Assembly: GCA_914767885.1 (NCBI GenBank)
Contig: CAJZBQ010000016.1
Coordinates: forward strand, 62,001 to 126,000
Reading direction: 5' to 3'
Length of the DNA: 64,000 bases
Source of the DNA: Blepharisma stoltei
Taxonomy: Eukaryota; Ciliophora; Heterotrichea; Heterotrichida; Blepharismidae
Part shown: one piece after another, positions 36,301 through 47,289 of the stretch
Position numbering within the stretch: position 1 is the first letter of the stretch
Layout of the letters: every line of letters starts with the position of its first letter
Notes under the pieces: generated by a model
What the model was told of the DNA's origin: nothing
Database searches by the model: none
The model's input: the letters and a program-made list of their open reading frames with translations, nothing else
Translations under genes and position numbers: made by a program

Positions 36301-39300
36301 TGCTTTTATTTAGAGTTTGTGCATAATTATCGAAACTGCAAGTATAAATAATATAAAAAAACTAAGGCTTGTTTATAAATTCACAGGAATTAGTCTTTAT
36401 ATTTATTCAATATTAGTTAGCACTGATTATCTATGATTTTTCATAAGCATTCATTTTTATATAGTCTCATCAAACCAAATTTCGTGCATAGTAATATTAA
36501 AAGATCTTATCTTAGAAGGAAAATTTTTGAATTTTTATTTTTTCTACGAAAAGATTATTTTAAAGAGATTTTGCAAATTTCTTTTAACTTTTCAATATAT
36601 AAAGAGCTTTTCTTCTTAAATCTATATATACTATGATACAAGAAAATACGTTGTAGAGCTCTGCTCATATTAAATTTTTAATAGTTTTTTTTTGGACATT
36701 TTTTAAAGAAAAAGCTAAATTTTGCTATTTTCGGCACTGTTACCGATTTTTGCAAACATTTGCCACATTTTTGGTGTTTTTTGACATTTAAGCTTGTTTT
36801 AGCAATTCTTGGCAAAAAAACCAATTTTTTTGCTATCATTTTACTTTTTCAGCACCCTTTAGCGCAAGTTTAGTAAGTTCTCCCTTTGAATCCGAGGTGA
36901 TATGAAACTTTCCCAATGCAAATTAGGATACCTACAATTGAAGATGCACCACCTGTGATACTTTCAGTTTTTGATTATGATGTAATTTTGGGTATTATTT
37001 AAGATAATAAAATTACAAATAGTTTTGTCCCAATGAATCCCTATAAACTATTAAACATATTTTAGGTATTATTCCACAAAAATCTACAAAACTATAAACA
37101 ATATTACTTTTCGATCCAACTAAACTCCAATTTCTTCTTCAAAATGAGCCATCTTGAAAAAGGAAAATAGCCTGTAAAATATTATTTTAATATTTCAATA
37201 AATACCCGTAATTTCAAAAGACGATATGATGGGACGAGCATTAATCAATCTATCTGATGCTTCCTTAAATACCGAAATTGTCGCCAGGCCTAAATGATAT
37301 CCTATAAATCTCGGCACCCCAGAATCCGAAAAAGGTGCTATCCTCTGCTCATTTACCTTAGCTAGGCCAATGTCAGTGCCAAGATTTAACATCACTCCAA
37401 AATTTGTAGACAAAACAGTCGAAATAAATATTCTTGGACTAAGAGGCTTAAAGCCTGCTGTCGGCTTTTTGCCTGTCAAAAAAGCTTTTGTAAGAGTTGA
37501 TTTAAATTCTTTAGAATTACCTGAAGTGTCCCAAGGTGTCAAATTTTTGCAAACTCAGCCATTTGAAGGTGGCTCAGACCCTAATATAAATTCCACATTA
37601 TCATTCCGTTGCAAAATACCAGAAGATCCATTATACGCCCCAGTACTTACTTGTACAGTCTGTGACAATTTATTTGCTGGGCTCTCACAGCCGCTTATAG
37701 GGACTTTTAGCATTGATTTAGGGAAATATTCTTCCCAAAAGAGCCGAAAATCACAGCTGCTGCTAGACCAGTTTATGAGGGTGACTACAAATTTAACCCA
37801 AAATCGCCCTGGGATTGAAGAAGAAAAAATTTCTGTTGAGCCAAAATCTGCAAAAAACCAACCAGAAATCCTAGTCCCTCCTAAATTTGAAGCTGTTGAC
37901 CTTAGTGACTATGCAGAAACTGAAGCAAAACAGGATTTTAAACATTTAGTCCCTATAAAAGCTGCTAGAAGTGACGAATATATGTCCCCAAAAGGCTATT
38001 TTAATGTCAGCCAAGAAGAAGTCGAGCTAGAAATCAAAGAAGATTTTACGAAATTCAGCGAAAAAGTTATCACCATTGAAGATGCAGTAAATAATAGACT
38101 TAAAGACTTAATAAATAATATCAGCGGGGTCCTGAGCGACAGATATGCAGTTGTTAGGTCCTTCAAATTGTACCACCTAAACCTAGGTTTAAGTGGTTCA
38201 CCTTGGCTGATGCCCTAAGGACCAGGTCGAAACTCTGCCCCAGCTTATACGCATGCGAGACAAAAACTTCCCAGAGGGAGTCTCCGGATATTGTGCTGCA
38301 ACAGCTTCTCTTTGCGCGCCAAGGAGCAATTAAATTTACGGGGAACCTACCATGGAGTTATTTTGCCGATTAGCTTAATCTCCCTGCTACCTGGAGTCAG
38401 GTATTGTGAATAGGAGTCCAGGAGTTCCCCTGAACTAAATCTCTGAATTCTACTTCAGCAGCTTTCACCAAAATCGGTAACCCTTGCTGAAAAACGGCGA
38501 TTAGATCTCTTTCGTACTTCCCCATTTTAATTATGGGTAAATAATAACAAAATTGTTATCATGCCACAATATAAAGAAAATAAGTCCAAAAAAATGATAG
38601 AAATCTATCCACCAAACCCTGATAATTATTTGTGTATAGGCTATAATCGTGAACAAAATGATGGGAAAAAGCATTATCGGTATTATTTGCATGATGAGCT
38701 GGAAAAAACGCCAGCTTTTCAACGGTCGGCGTTTGAAGAGTTTGATATTTTAAGGGGTGCAAGCAGAGGTGTTGATGAATTGCCTACATTGCATAGTACA
38801 CATCAAGAAAAAGATGGCCAAAAATCGACTGTAGAATGTGTAGGAAAATTTAAAGCACTGATAAGGGTAATTGATTATCCACCTAAGTGGCAACCGTTTG
38901 GATATCTGACAGGATTAATGGGGAATAAGGATTTTCCTGATGAAGATTCCGATTTTGAGACTATTGCAAGGACTTTATTGGTGAAAACCCAGTGTGTGGT
39001 AAGGGTTTATATAATTGATGCTATGAGCCTTGAACAAAAAGACGCTTTTACTCCCCTTTTAAATTGGAAAAAAAAAATTCTAGTGATTTTTTTTTGAAAA
39101 ATCATTATATAGTCCAACAAATTCCTGGCAATTTAATGTCGTCTGGGCTATATTGAATTTTTCTTCATGATGCATTTTAAAATATTAATAAATTATAAAA
39201 AATATAAAATTTAATAAAAAATTTTCAATTTTAAGTTTTTTAAAAGAATAATTAAAAATTAATCGACTCAAAGCGTCATGTATATAAAAAATGGCGTGGT

Positions 39301-40871
39301 ATAGCCTGACTGGAAAATTCACTTTTGAATTTTCGGGAAAAACAACCCTACTTACGTACGGTAGGGCGACCCAGCATCTTTGCCTTCAGGTTGTGGGTGC
39401 AAGCCATCGTCAGGAGGAAGCAACAGATACCTTTAGGCCGTGCAATCGGTCTGGCAAGTAAGAGATCGAAGCTAAGCAAGGATGTGAAAATCCAGCATGG
39501 CTAGCTGGGTGCTACTCGACAATAAATTAAGTTAAGTTAGAGTCAATATGCAAGCGTTTTAAATAATATTCTAGTTACAATTCTCCTATTAGATTAATTC
39601 AAAGCTATATATATAAAAATTAGTATTTTCACTATAAAATTTACCACTTGCAATAATTTTTTGTTCTCTAGAAAGAAAATCGAGAATCCTGCTGCTGTAA
39701 TTTGCTTTTTGGCATTTAATTTACTCACAAAGTGTAAATTTTACCGATGTTTTACTCCAATTAAAGGATAGGAGTTAGTAAATCAGATCCTTATTTTAAG
39801 CTAAAACTCGGAGGAAGAGTAATAAATAACCGAGAGGAGCACCAAGAAGATGTATGTGACCCTAAGTTTTACAAATGCTATGACTTCGAGACAACAATCC
39901 CCGGACAGTCTTTATTAAAATTGTCTATGTGGGATTATAATAAAGTATTCCCCGACTCTAAAATCGGTACCACCATTATCGATATTGAAGACCGATTTTT
40001 CAACAAAACATGGCGATCCCTAAAAGAAGTCCCAATCGAAACCCGAGCTCTCTACCTAGCTGCTTCCCGGCGGCCTCAAGGCTACGTCCGTATGTGGGTC
40101 GAAATCCACTATAACACAATAATCCCTGACCCAGTCGACATAAGTCTCCGTCCTCCAGCTAGTTTTGAAGCTCGCCTTATTATCTGACGTTGCGAAGACG
40201 TCGAAAACATGGACTTTGAAGGAGTCAGCGACTTATTCGTCCGTGCCTGGATAAATCAAGAAAAAGACAAAGAAACAGACACCCACTACCGCTGCCAGCG
40301 CGGCAAAGGGTCATGAAACTGACGTATGAAATTCCCTATTTCGCTTCCCCAGCCTGAAAATACCGTCACAATTCAAATATGGGACCGTGATATTTTTTCT
40401 AGAAATGATTTTATAGCAGAAACTTCTTTTGAATTTAATGAATTAGCTGCAGCTGCTATTGAAGAAAATCGAAGAATTAAGAAAAAAGGCCCAGCAGAAG
40501 GGTGGAAGGATAGAGTTTTAAATGAGGAAAACGAAAAATTCTGGGTGAATTGTAAAAAAAGAGGAAAAGAGGGAGGATTTGAGGATGGAGGAAAGGTACT
40601 GATTAGTTTTGAATTGGTGCCAGAGATGAGGGCACAGGCCTGTCCTGTTGGAGAAGGAAGAAATGAGCCAAATGTTGATCCTAAATTGCCGCCACCAATA
40701 GGCAGGTTTGAATGGTCTTTGAATCCTCTAAAAATGATTAGCCAACTTTGTGGGCCTGAGTTTAAGATGAAAATTTGTCTTGCGATTTGTTGTGCATTGT
40801 GCTGTATGGCGATGATTTTTGTGTTTCCGATGTTTATTTCGAGCGTTATGTCGAATTTAGTTACAAAATAA
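33308..40871 (+). CDS. Ferlin (multi-C2 membrane protein)
   Basis: ATG 33308 to UAA 40871. Several C2 domains are seen: ~33640-33950 (..VHIFIEQGRAL..DTSDPVIAV..), 34200-34600, 35280-37300 (..SDPYLVIYCAG..TLNPRWYETF..FDYDVISKDDMMG), 37380-37800 and 39000-40000 (..SDPYFKLKLGG..LLKLSMWDYN), then a C-terminal block PPPIGRFEWSLNPLKM and a single hydrophobic helix near the end, the ferlin tail anchor. Ferlins act in Ca2+-dependent membrane fusion and repair. The gene contains six TA-bounded IESs and one TIR transposon (35433-36883); all but the transposon join at TA. If the transposon is not removed, the protein is truncated mid-C2. Confidence 0.9.
33386..33614. mobile_element. Family B palindromic MITE/IES, copy 2 (type B1)
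   Basis: 229 bp. Terminal hairpins on CCCGAGGATGGCGC, inner inverted repeat containing GTGGGTTCAATTCCC. Excision gives ..PENDI|NENNQPS... Confidence 0.85.
33950..34014. other. IES, 65 bp, in ferlin
   Basis: Flanked by ATGGTCTACAT direct repeats. The join is ..EIDMVY|IYSQKDH... Confidence 0.85.
34522..34614. other. IES, 93 bp, in ferlin
   Basis: TA-bounded poly-T/A-rich insert. The join ..KRGLY|KDYFWANIYG.. is in frame. Confidence 0.85.
35433..36883. mobile_element. TIR transposon, 1451 bp, with 9-bp target duplication, in ferlin
   Basis: Both ends begin GGAGAACT reading inward and share ~150 bp of imperfect inverted repeat. CTTTGAATC is duplicated on both sides (35424-35432, 36884-36892). 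Removing the element and one repeat restores TLNPRWYE of a C2 domain; no TA pair does. The 9-bp duplication and long arms resemble Mutator-like elements. No transposase ORF seen. Confidence 0.88.
36066..36150. repeat. Near-perfect ~80-bp palindrome inside the ferlin transposon
   Basis: Arms run from TAGTCAGTGACACTGACTGG through GGTGCTTTTGGCTC to the complement, with a 6-base loop. Flanked by TA, so perhaps a nested small MITE. Confidence 0.85.
36985..37210. mobile_element. IES, 226 bp, in ferlin
   Basis: GTAATTT at both junctions. The ends share an inverted GGGTATT motif. The join FDYDV|ISKDDMMG recreates a C2 calcium loop. Confidence 0.85.
38157..38546. mobile_element. IES, about 390 bp, GC-richer, in ferlin
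   Basis: The in-frame join is ..DRYAVV|NNKIVIMPQY.. or one residue different. GC content is clearly above the flanks; no ORF. The right TA is ambiguous by 3 bp. Confidence 0.7.
39051..39777. mobile_element. IES, 727 bp, CTCC-ended, containing SINE-like element S6
   Basis: TTA on both sides. The ends CTCCCCTTTTAAATTGG and CCAATTAAAGGATAGGAG are inverted. A GC-richer block at ~39295-39535 with CCTTTAGGCC and a TTAAGTTAAGTTAG tail resembles the SINE-like family. The join ..QKDAF|SKSDPYFK.. is in frame. Confidence 0.82.
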
Positions 40872-40955
40872 CTTAAAATAATAAAATAATAATTTTTAAA
40901 TTATTATTTCATGATTCTTAATAGGATTAGATTCTTTCTTATGTATTTTATTTAA

Positions 40956-43900
40956 CTATTGACTTAAGTATTTCTTCAACAGCTGTGTAACGTCTTGATA
41001 GAAATAAGTCATATTGCAAGAAAACATTAAACCCCCATGGTCATGAGGATACTCGTCATGATAAAACACTAATTTTTCTTTTTTTATTGACTCCTTCAAC
41101 ACAAGTGAGTCCTTTTGGGGCACAGCAAGGTCGTATTTTCCGTTAATTACAGCTAAAGGTGTTTCAATATCCATAAAGTTTATACTTGGAGGATTTGAAC
41201 TTCCATATTTTTTTATATTTTCCTCACTCTCCCTTGATCAGCGAGCAAACTTTTTCTGCTCGGAATAATTTTTATAAATAAATAAATTTTCATAGTCAAA
41301 ATTTATTAACATTTGAAATGAAAAATCTAATAATTTATAAAAAAATTGTATTTAATATATTTGAGCTATTAAAGTATAATATAATTAACGAGAGATCTCA
41401 TTATTATAATTATTAATTATATATCAGATTATTAATTGCAAAAAATTGTCGTTAGCTAGGATTTAAACCGGCCGATATTAGAATTTTCTAATGGTATTGC
41501 TTGCTTATCAATGGAGGATTCAGGCCCGTAATCATAGAGTTTTGGATTTTTTGATTGATTATTGACTGCTTGGCGTCAGAATTTTAAATTTTTTATACTT
41601 GTCCCCCCTCTCATCCTATGATAATAAGTTCCCAAATGTTCAGGGAGGCCTGAATTTAGCTTAATATCATATAAATCATGAGCGATAAGTATAGCAATTT
41701 CTGGAAAAGCTTGAATAAATTTTGTTAAAAATAAATCATCACTTCAGTCAGAGATCACATTAATCCCTATAACTTCACATAGAAAATGAAGCCAAGACGA
41801 TGATAAAAATTGTATAGCATGTGCAGAATTATAGCAAACCATAGGCCTTAAGGAATTCTTGACAATAGCTCATACTCCTATATTGATTTCTTTATCGAGC
41901 AAAATGTAATGGACGGTTAGCGACCAACCGGATTTCTATAGCCAGAGAGAAGAAAATATTTTTATTAATTTAAAAAATTTAAATACTTAGCCAAAAGTTA
42001 AAGGATTAGTTTTGTAGTGAGTTTTTTCTTTCTGCTTGAATTTTTATTTTTTATTTGCTATAGCCATCTTGATTTTACAAAATTAAAATTTTTATTCATC
42101 TCATGCGTTTTTGATCCAAAACATGATATATTTTAAGTATTTATAAAGAATATTTGCAGCTTTATTTTGATTTTTTAATTTATTTTGTTCCATCTTGATT
42201 TAGCATCGCAACTTGATTTTTTAACCATAAACAAAAATTAAAATTCTTATCATGATTTTTAAATGAATCATATTTATTTTGTATTTAATTATTAATAATT
42301 TTAAGCTATTATTCAATGATAATTAATTATCTTTAGACATTAGGTGGCGCACGCCTACAATTTCAAAGCACTTAGCAGTACCTTCAGTCATAAAGACAAA
42401 TATCATTGAATCCATTTCCTGCTTTTATTCCAATTTTCTTCATAGCATCATGAACTGATTTTTCTTGTTCACAAAAACTCTTGATTTATATTTTCTTCAT
42501 TTTTATTGACGCAGCTATTATTGCACATTCAAAATATGTATCTTCATTATTAGCTTGTAATGGTCTTAATTTCATTGCTTGATTGCTTTTGTGTTCAATT
42601 AGGGTTATAAAAATTATTGCCTACTTCGCATGGAACTGATACTTGGCAAATGGTTCTTTTACTACCTTTCTTCATCTTGAAAGGCTTTTTCTGATCATAT
42701 ATAAAGGAAAATGACATAAAAAATCGCTATCTAAATAGTCCCACTTAATTTCTCCTCCATTTCTTGCTGTTCCAATAGCTAGCCATTTTAAGCTTCCAGA
42801 GCTAGCCCAATTTTATTAAAATTTGGAGATTCTGATTATAGATAGCATTATCAATATATAAAATAAATATGCATTCAATAAAATCTGAAGTTATTTCTTG
42901 AATAAAGCCAAGTAGCATAAAGTCTTTTCTCTTGTATTTGCTTCCATAAGATTTTCAAATACAGCTGTTCTATTTCCTGAATTAAATAAGCTGAGATTCT
43001 TAGAATTATCTTTTATTCTTGATTTTATTTCTTGAATTTTCGTTTTGATATAGGAAATACTCCAAACTGATTTTAAGAGAGATTCATTATCTAAATTGAA
43101 AATATTATTTAAAACCTATTCTTGAGCTATGTCAGAAGAGTCATTTAAATTATGTTTTTTTGGCTACGAGCGACTATGGATAAGCTTAATAATTTTTGTC
43201 AGAAGATGAAGAAGATAGGAAGGTATTATGGTCAATAGTATTTTTTATTGTTGTTGTTTGCTTTAAAGAGATCCTTGAGGAAGGAGTCAATTTCATTTCA
43301 TTTTAGGAGTGTTTCTTCATCAGGTGCTTCATCCAAAGAGCATCCGAAATGCTTATGGCGCTTTAATTTTAATATAACGGGGTCCATTTATTATTATAAT
43401 ATTTGGATTCCTAAAAAATATTTAAATTTTTATTATTTTTTAATAGTAATATGATTTGTAATGATGATATTGATATTAAATTATAATAATGCGTACTTGT
43501 CCAAAAAGGTATAAATAAAAGCTAAAAACATTTTTATAAATACTTAAAATATCAAGTTCCACGTCAGGTGGAATAATTTTTTATTATGGCCTTGTAAAAT
43601 CAAGTTTTTGATAAATCAAGATGCAACAAAATAAATAAATAAATAATAAAAATTTGCGCTTGTCTGGTCGCTCAACCGTCCTTTACATTTTGCTTGATAA
43701 AGAAATCATGAGACATAATTGATTTTGTTTTTAAAATTTAAGGCTAAATGGCTCAATTTTGCTGCAATTTCTTATCTAGGCCAGCTTTTAGCGCACCTAC
43801 TTTATATATATGGGCTCTCTGAAGTAAATATGCTTCCAGAAGTTCCTATTAAAACTCCCACAGCTAAATCATCTTTCATATGAGGGTAATATCCAAGCAT

Positions 43901-44459
43901 TCACAAAATAGCGGCAGCGCCTTGACTATGCCCAACCATCCCTATCTTTTCATGTCCTGTGTGATTTTTAACAAAACTTACAAATGCAGGGAGATCATAT
44001 AATGCTATGTCAGGAAATGATCAATCTCAGTACTGTTCGTCTATAGTTGCATTTCAATATTTATGACCTCGGCTTAGATGGCTTCCTCTGCAGTTTCCGA
44101 GCCATATATCAAAATTTTGGTCTGCAAGAATAAAAGCTGGAGGATGGGCGCATTGGTTTACAATAAAGCAGTTAGCTGAATTGCTTAGCCCATGAATTAA
44201 TAAAACAGGCGGTCCTGGATTTTTACCAGGAATTCGGTATAATGACAGAATATAATCATCATCAGTCGTCACAGTATATTTTTCAAAAGAATAATTATAA
44301 AATTTACAATGCTCTTCAAACGTAAAAGTTGCTTGCGGAGGAATATCAGTTTGCTCGATTTTATGAGATATTACTAGACAGATGCCAAATGGGATTAAGA
44401 TTCATTTTAGAAAGGAAAAAATACGAAAAAGGTATACCCGGAGTTTTTGTTGGTCCATA
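40956..44459 (-). CDS. Acid lipase-like alpha/beta hydrolase
   Basis: ATG 44459. An N-terminal hydrophobic segment (residues ~10-30) suggests a signal anchor or signal peptide. Then YTVTTDDDYILSLYRIPG, LLIHGLSNSANCFIVN, DIWLGNCRGSHLSRGH, and the nucleophile elbow GHSQGA: the lysosomal acid lipase/gastric lipase pattern. The last part has GTSIKNLKFWRQAV, ..ETPLAVINGKYDLAVP (probable acid residue) and a His near the end (..YPHDHGGLMF). It likely hydrolyses neutral lipids in digestive compartments. Two insertions, 41216-41496 and the very large 41881-43806, are removed in frame at TA. TGA codes several Trp. Confidence 0.88.
41216..41496. mobile_element. IES, 281 bp, in lipase gene
   Basis: TA-bounded. 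The join ..SIDKQAI|KKYGSSNPP.. fits the family. Open codons extend past both borders, so other TA choices are possible. Confidence 0.6.
41881..43806. mobile_element. IES, 1926 bp, carrying TIR element D with a decayed ORF
   Basis: The outer TA join ..SESPYI|GVWAIVKNS.. is in frame. Inside, ~45-bp inverted repeats containing GCAAAATGTAA and GGACGGTT lie at ~41884-41930 and ~43665-43711. Confidence 0.82.
42350..43390 (-). pseudogene. Decayed ORF in element D
   Basis: Broken minus-strand frames start at an ATG near 43384 (MDPVILKLKRHK, ..LDEAPDEETLL..) and recur downstream (..SGNRTAVFENLMEAN.., ..SGSLKWLAIGTARNGG..) with many UAA/UAG stops and frameshifts. I recognise no family; a lost transposase or captured gene are both possible. 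Confidence 0.5.
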
Positions 44460-45029
44460 ATTATAGGCTATATCAGAAAATCCAAGAAAGGGTGGAAAGG
44501 AATAGGATATAAAAATTTTGAATTTTTGAGGACAATTGGAATAGGAAAAGAGCTAGAATAAGGAATGGAAGCTTTACTGTTATTTTTATAAGGGTTTAAA
44601 GAAGGATAACGAATGAAAAAGGTTATGCTAATTTTAATTAAAATAGCAAATGGAATGTTTGCGTACAAAAATACGATTTTTAATGCAAAAAGAAACTTAT
44701 TAAAGCATTTTTATAATAAAACCTGCTATTCGGAATCCTATTAATAATGCTATCTAAAAACTAAGCTATTCATTTTTTATCCACTAAATTTTATTTCCTA
44801 TTCCTTTTCTATACAATATTCCCGATTCTCACATAAGAAACTTTATTTTGAGTCATTTATCCCCTTTTCAATTATTTTCACAAATTTTCTCATAAAACCA
44901 ATTTTTACAAATTCTAACTAAAAATGCATATAAAATCCAAAAAATAAATAATAATCCAAATCTCACTATTTCATTATTCTGATCGTTATAATTTTCATAT
45001 TGCAGAGATCAGAAATATGTAAAATAAAG
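44460..45029. other. Intergenic, divergent promoter region
   Basis: AT-rich gap between the divergent starts of the lipase and the RING gene. No feature seen. Confidence 0.5.
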
Positions 45030-46342
45030 ATGAATGAAGAATCAAATGTTGTCAGAATCTTAGAGCGACACAAAAGAATAATCATTACATGTTATGTTCT
45101 ATACACAATTGCTAAAATAGTAGCTATCATAATTTCTTTATCAATCACGGGCTCTGTTGCTAAATATGGCATTGATTTATTTCTAGTTATTTATTCAGCT
45201 ATAGATGGCTATGAGATTTTGTTCTTTTTTATCCTAGGAATATATAAGTACTGTGCGAATATTCCTCTATCGTTTTCAATGACAAGAGGAATTCAGCTGA
45301 TTTTAGAAGTGTAATTTATAGGTAGTGCCCGTTTGGCGTTAGTGACAATAATGGCAATAGAGATTTCAAGAAATTTATAACTTTTTTCCCTTTATTATGG
45401 ATTTTTAATAATAAATTATCTAATTTATTTTTTGTATGGTATGCATCTTCTAGATAAAGCACCAGGCATAGTTGGATTAGTTCTGGTAAATATTGAGTAT
45501 GCTAAAGCTATTTGTTTTATTATTTTTATAGCAGCAAATTTCAAAAATATCAGAAGATCATATATCCATAACTTAAATTCAGAGCCAGGGATTTTTGAAG
45601 CTACAGAGAAATTAGAACCGCATACAAAAATAATTGGAAAAGAATATTCCTGCCCAATCTGCTTACTTCCTCACACTTAGATTGGAACAAAATTTTGTTC
45701 TAATTTAAAGTAGGTTTATTTTTTTTTTAAAAAAATTATATTTTATAAAATTTTTACAAATTAAACATATAAATTGAGCCAAATATTTTTATTACGAATT
45801 AATTAAAAGAATGAAATAATATTCTATTTGCACTTTTTCTATTAAAAAGGTCAAAACTAATTTTATAAAATTAGAAATTTTTATTTATTGGATTTTTCCT
45901 ATTGAAAAAAATTGTTCCAATTTAAAGGGAGGTTAAAGGACCTAAAAGTGGAAATTTCGCCTATGTTTTGTTCAAATTTAAGGGGGGAGTTAGAGATGAT
46001 CCGATTAAATTCTGTTTGTGTTGTTTTACCATGTGATCATGCATATCACCATACTTGCCTGAAAAATTGAATATAGCAGTTGCCCGATGATGGCGCTCAA
46101 TGTGCCATCATCGGGCAACACCAGACAAGGGTCCACAGTGGAAATGGGTTCCACGTGTGGAGCCCTTTTTGGCTCGTGGAAATGAGGATTCTTCACATGT
46201 TAAAAAGGGCTCCACACGTGGAATCCATTTCCACTGTGGACCCTTGTCTGGTGTTGCCCGATGATGGCGCATTGAGCGCCATCATCGGGCAACTGCCATA
46301 ATTATTCGGTGCATTTGTCCTATGTGTAGAACAGCTATTTAA
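45030..46342 (+). CDS. Membrane RING-H2 protein (putative E3 ligase)
   Basis: ATG 45030. Three or four hydrophobic segments fill the first ~170 residues, then a RING-H2 domain: CPICLE, LPCDHAYHHTCLKNWI, CPMCRTAI, ending 46342. The metal ligands are all present only after removal of two IESs (45666-45992 and the family B element 46074-46300), each of which splits the RING. A 15-nt intron (45311-45325) and a short AT-rich interruption (~45378-45422) lie upstream. Expected role: membrane-bound ubiquitin ligase. The substrate is unknown. Confidence 0.87.
45311..45325 (+). other. 15-nt intron in RING gene
   Basis: GTAATTTATAGGTAG removes an in-frame UAA and joins ..LILEV|ARLALV... Confidence 0.85.
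45378..45422. other. Short interruption (IES?), about 45 bp, in RING gene
   Basis: UAA follows ..EISRNL. The nearest in-frame TA pair gives 45 bp; a 63-bp choice also works but removes six residues. Ends uncertain. Confidence 0.45.
45666..45992. mobile_element. IES, 327 bp, family A-related, in RING domain
   Basis: TTA on both sides. The right end GGGGGGAG and inverted TTGTTC..AATTTAA arms recall family A. The join CPICL|EMIRLNSVC.. is a textbook RING. Confidence 0.87.
46074..46300. mobile_element. Family B palindromic MITE/IES, copy 3 (type B2)
   Basis: 227 bp. Hairpin ends on GATGATGGCGCTCAATG and an inner inverted repeat on TTCCACGTGTGGA. The join ..KNWI|IIRCICPMCR.. completes the RING. 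Confidence 0.9.
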
Positions 46343-46720
46343 ATACAAATTTTAATGTTGAGGGCTAGCATAAGCAAATATGCCATAATATAATAAGTAT
46401 CTTATTAGCTATTGTATGGAATTTTCTCCGTCAGCAAGCAAAACCATTAGAAAAGTTCTTATTTTTTGGGGCAAAAAGTCACCCTCCTTGAGCAAAAATT
46501 TACTGAAAATTATTCTGTAATAGAAAATTTTTCGATTATAAAAACTAAAGCTAATATATGATGAATATTACTTATTATATTTTGATATTAATTTTGAGAT
46601 TTTTCAAAACGCATTAAATTATTTTCTATACAATCAAAGGCACCCAACTTGAATTACACACACTTAATAATATAAAATTTAATATAAAAAAATTCTTTAA
46701 AGCTTATTATCCATGATAAC
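46343..46720. other. Intergenic, nothing recognised
   Basis: AT-rich, between the convergent ends of the RING gene and the small WGFL-motif gene. Confidence 0.5.
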
Positions 46721-46723
46721 TAT

Positions 46724-47071
46724 TTAGCTTTTTCTATCCTTTTTAGGTTTTCTATCACAGGCTCTCAGTTCTTTGTTTTTGGTGATGTTATATTCAGTGA
46801 CCATATATTTTTCCAAATTGCTGCCTCTTCCATAAGTTGCAGAAGTCGTCCTCAGTGGTTCTTGCTTTAATTCTTCCATTCTCTACATAAATATTACAGC
46901 TTCCAATTTTCTAATCTTGTCATCAACAGTATCATTAGATAGCGCATTGCCAGAAGTTAAAAAACCCCAGTCTTCTTCCCACTGTTTAGCTCCATTGAGC
47001 TCATTTAATATATATGATCTCCAATTTCTATCTTCAGCTACAAAGTTGTTATCTTTAGACTTGAGTGACAT
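46724..47071 (-). CDS. Small WGFL-motif protein (possibly axonemal, C20orf85-like)
   Basis: ATG 47071, ~110 residues, basic C-terminus. A 15-nt intron at 46883-46897 removes a UAG. The sequence WEEDWGFL with nearby NWRSYIL is reminiscent of the NW..NWGFL signature of the C20orf85 (LLC1) family of ciliary proteins; a later TYGRGSNLEKY block is not something I can assign. The family link is weak and by eye only. Confidence 0.65.
46883..46897 (-). other. 15-nt intron in small WGFL gene
   Basis: Minus-strand GTAATATTTATGTAG. Removal joins ..RKLEA|RMEELKQ... Confidence 0.9.
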
Positions 47072-47289
47072 TTTTACTAACAGTTATTGAATTGTATTTC
47101 CTATATCAAAAAATTATGGGGGTAGACTTAAATAATAGAAAAAATTTTAAAAAAATATTTTTTTTTATTTTTAAGTGAAAAAAATAAAGAAATGCAGGTG
47201 CCAAAGTATTTATTCCCTTGACTAGGCATAATTTATAATGATTATCTTTAATTTAAAATATTTCAGCCAGACCATTTAAAATCTTTTAA

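Noticed and set aside
36985-37204. Reading 37087-37180 as ferlin coding (..PTKLQFLLQNEP..)
   Set aside because: It contains a UAA and does not fit a C2 domain; a single 226-bp IES between two GTAATTT copies gives a perfect C2 calcium loop.
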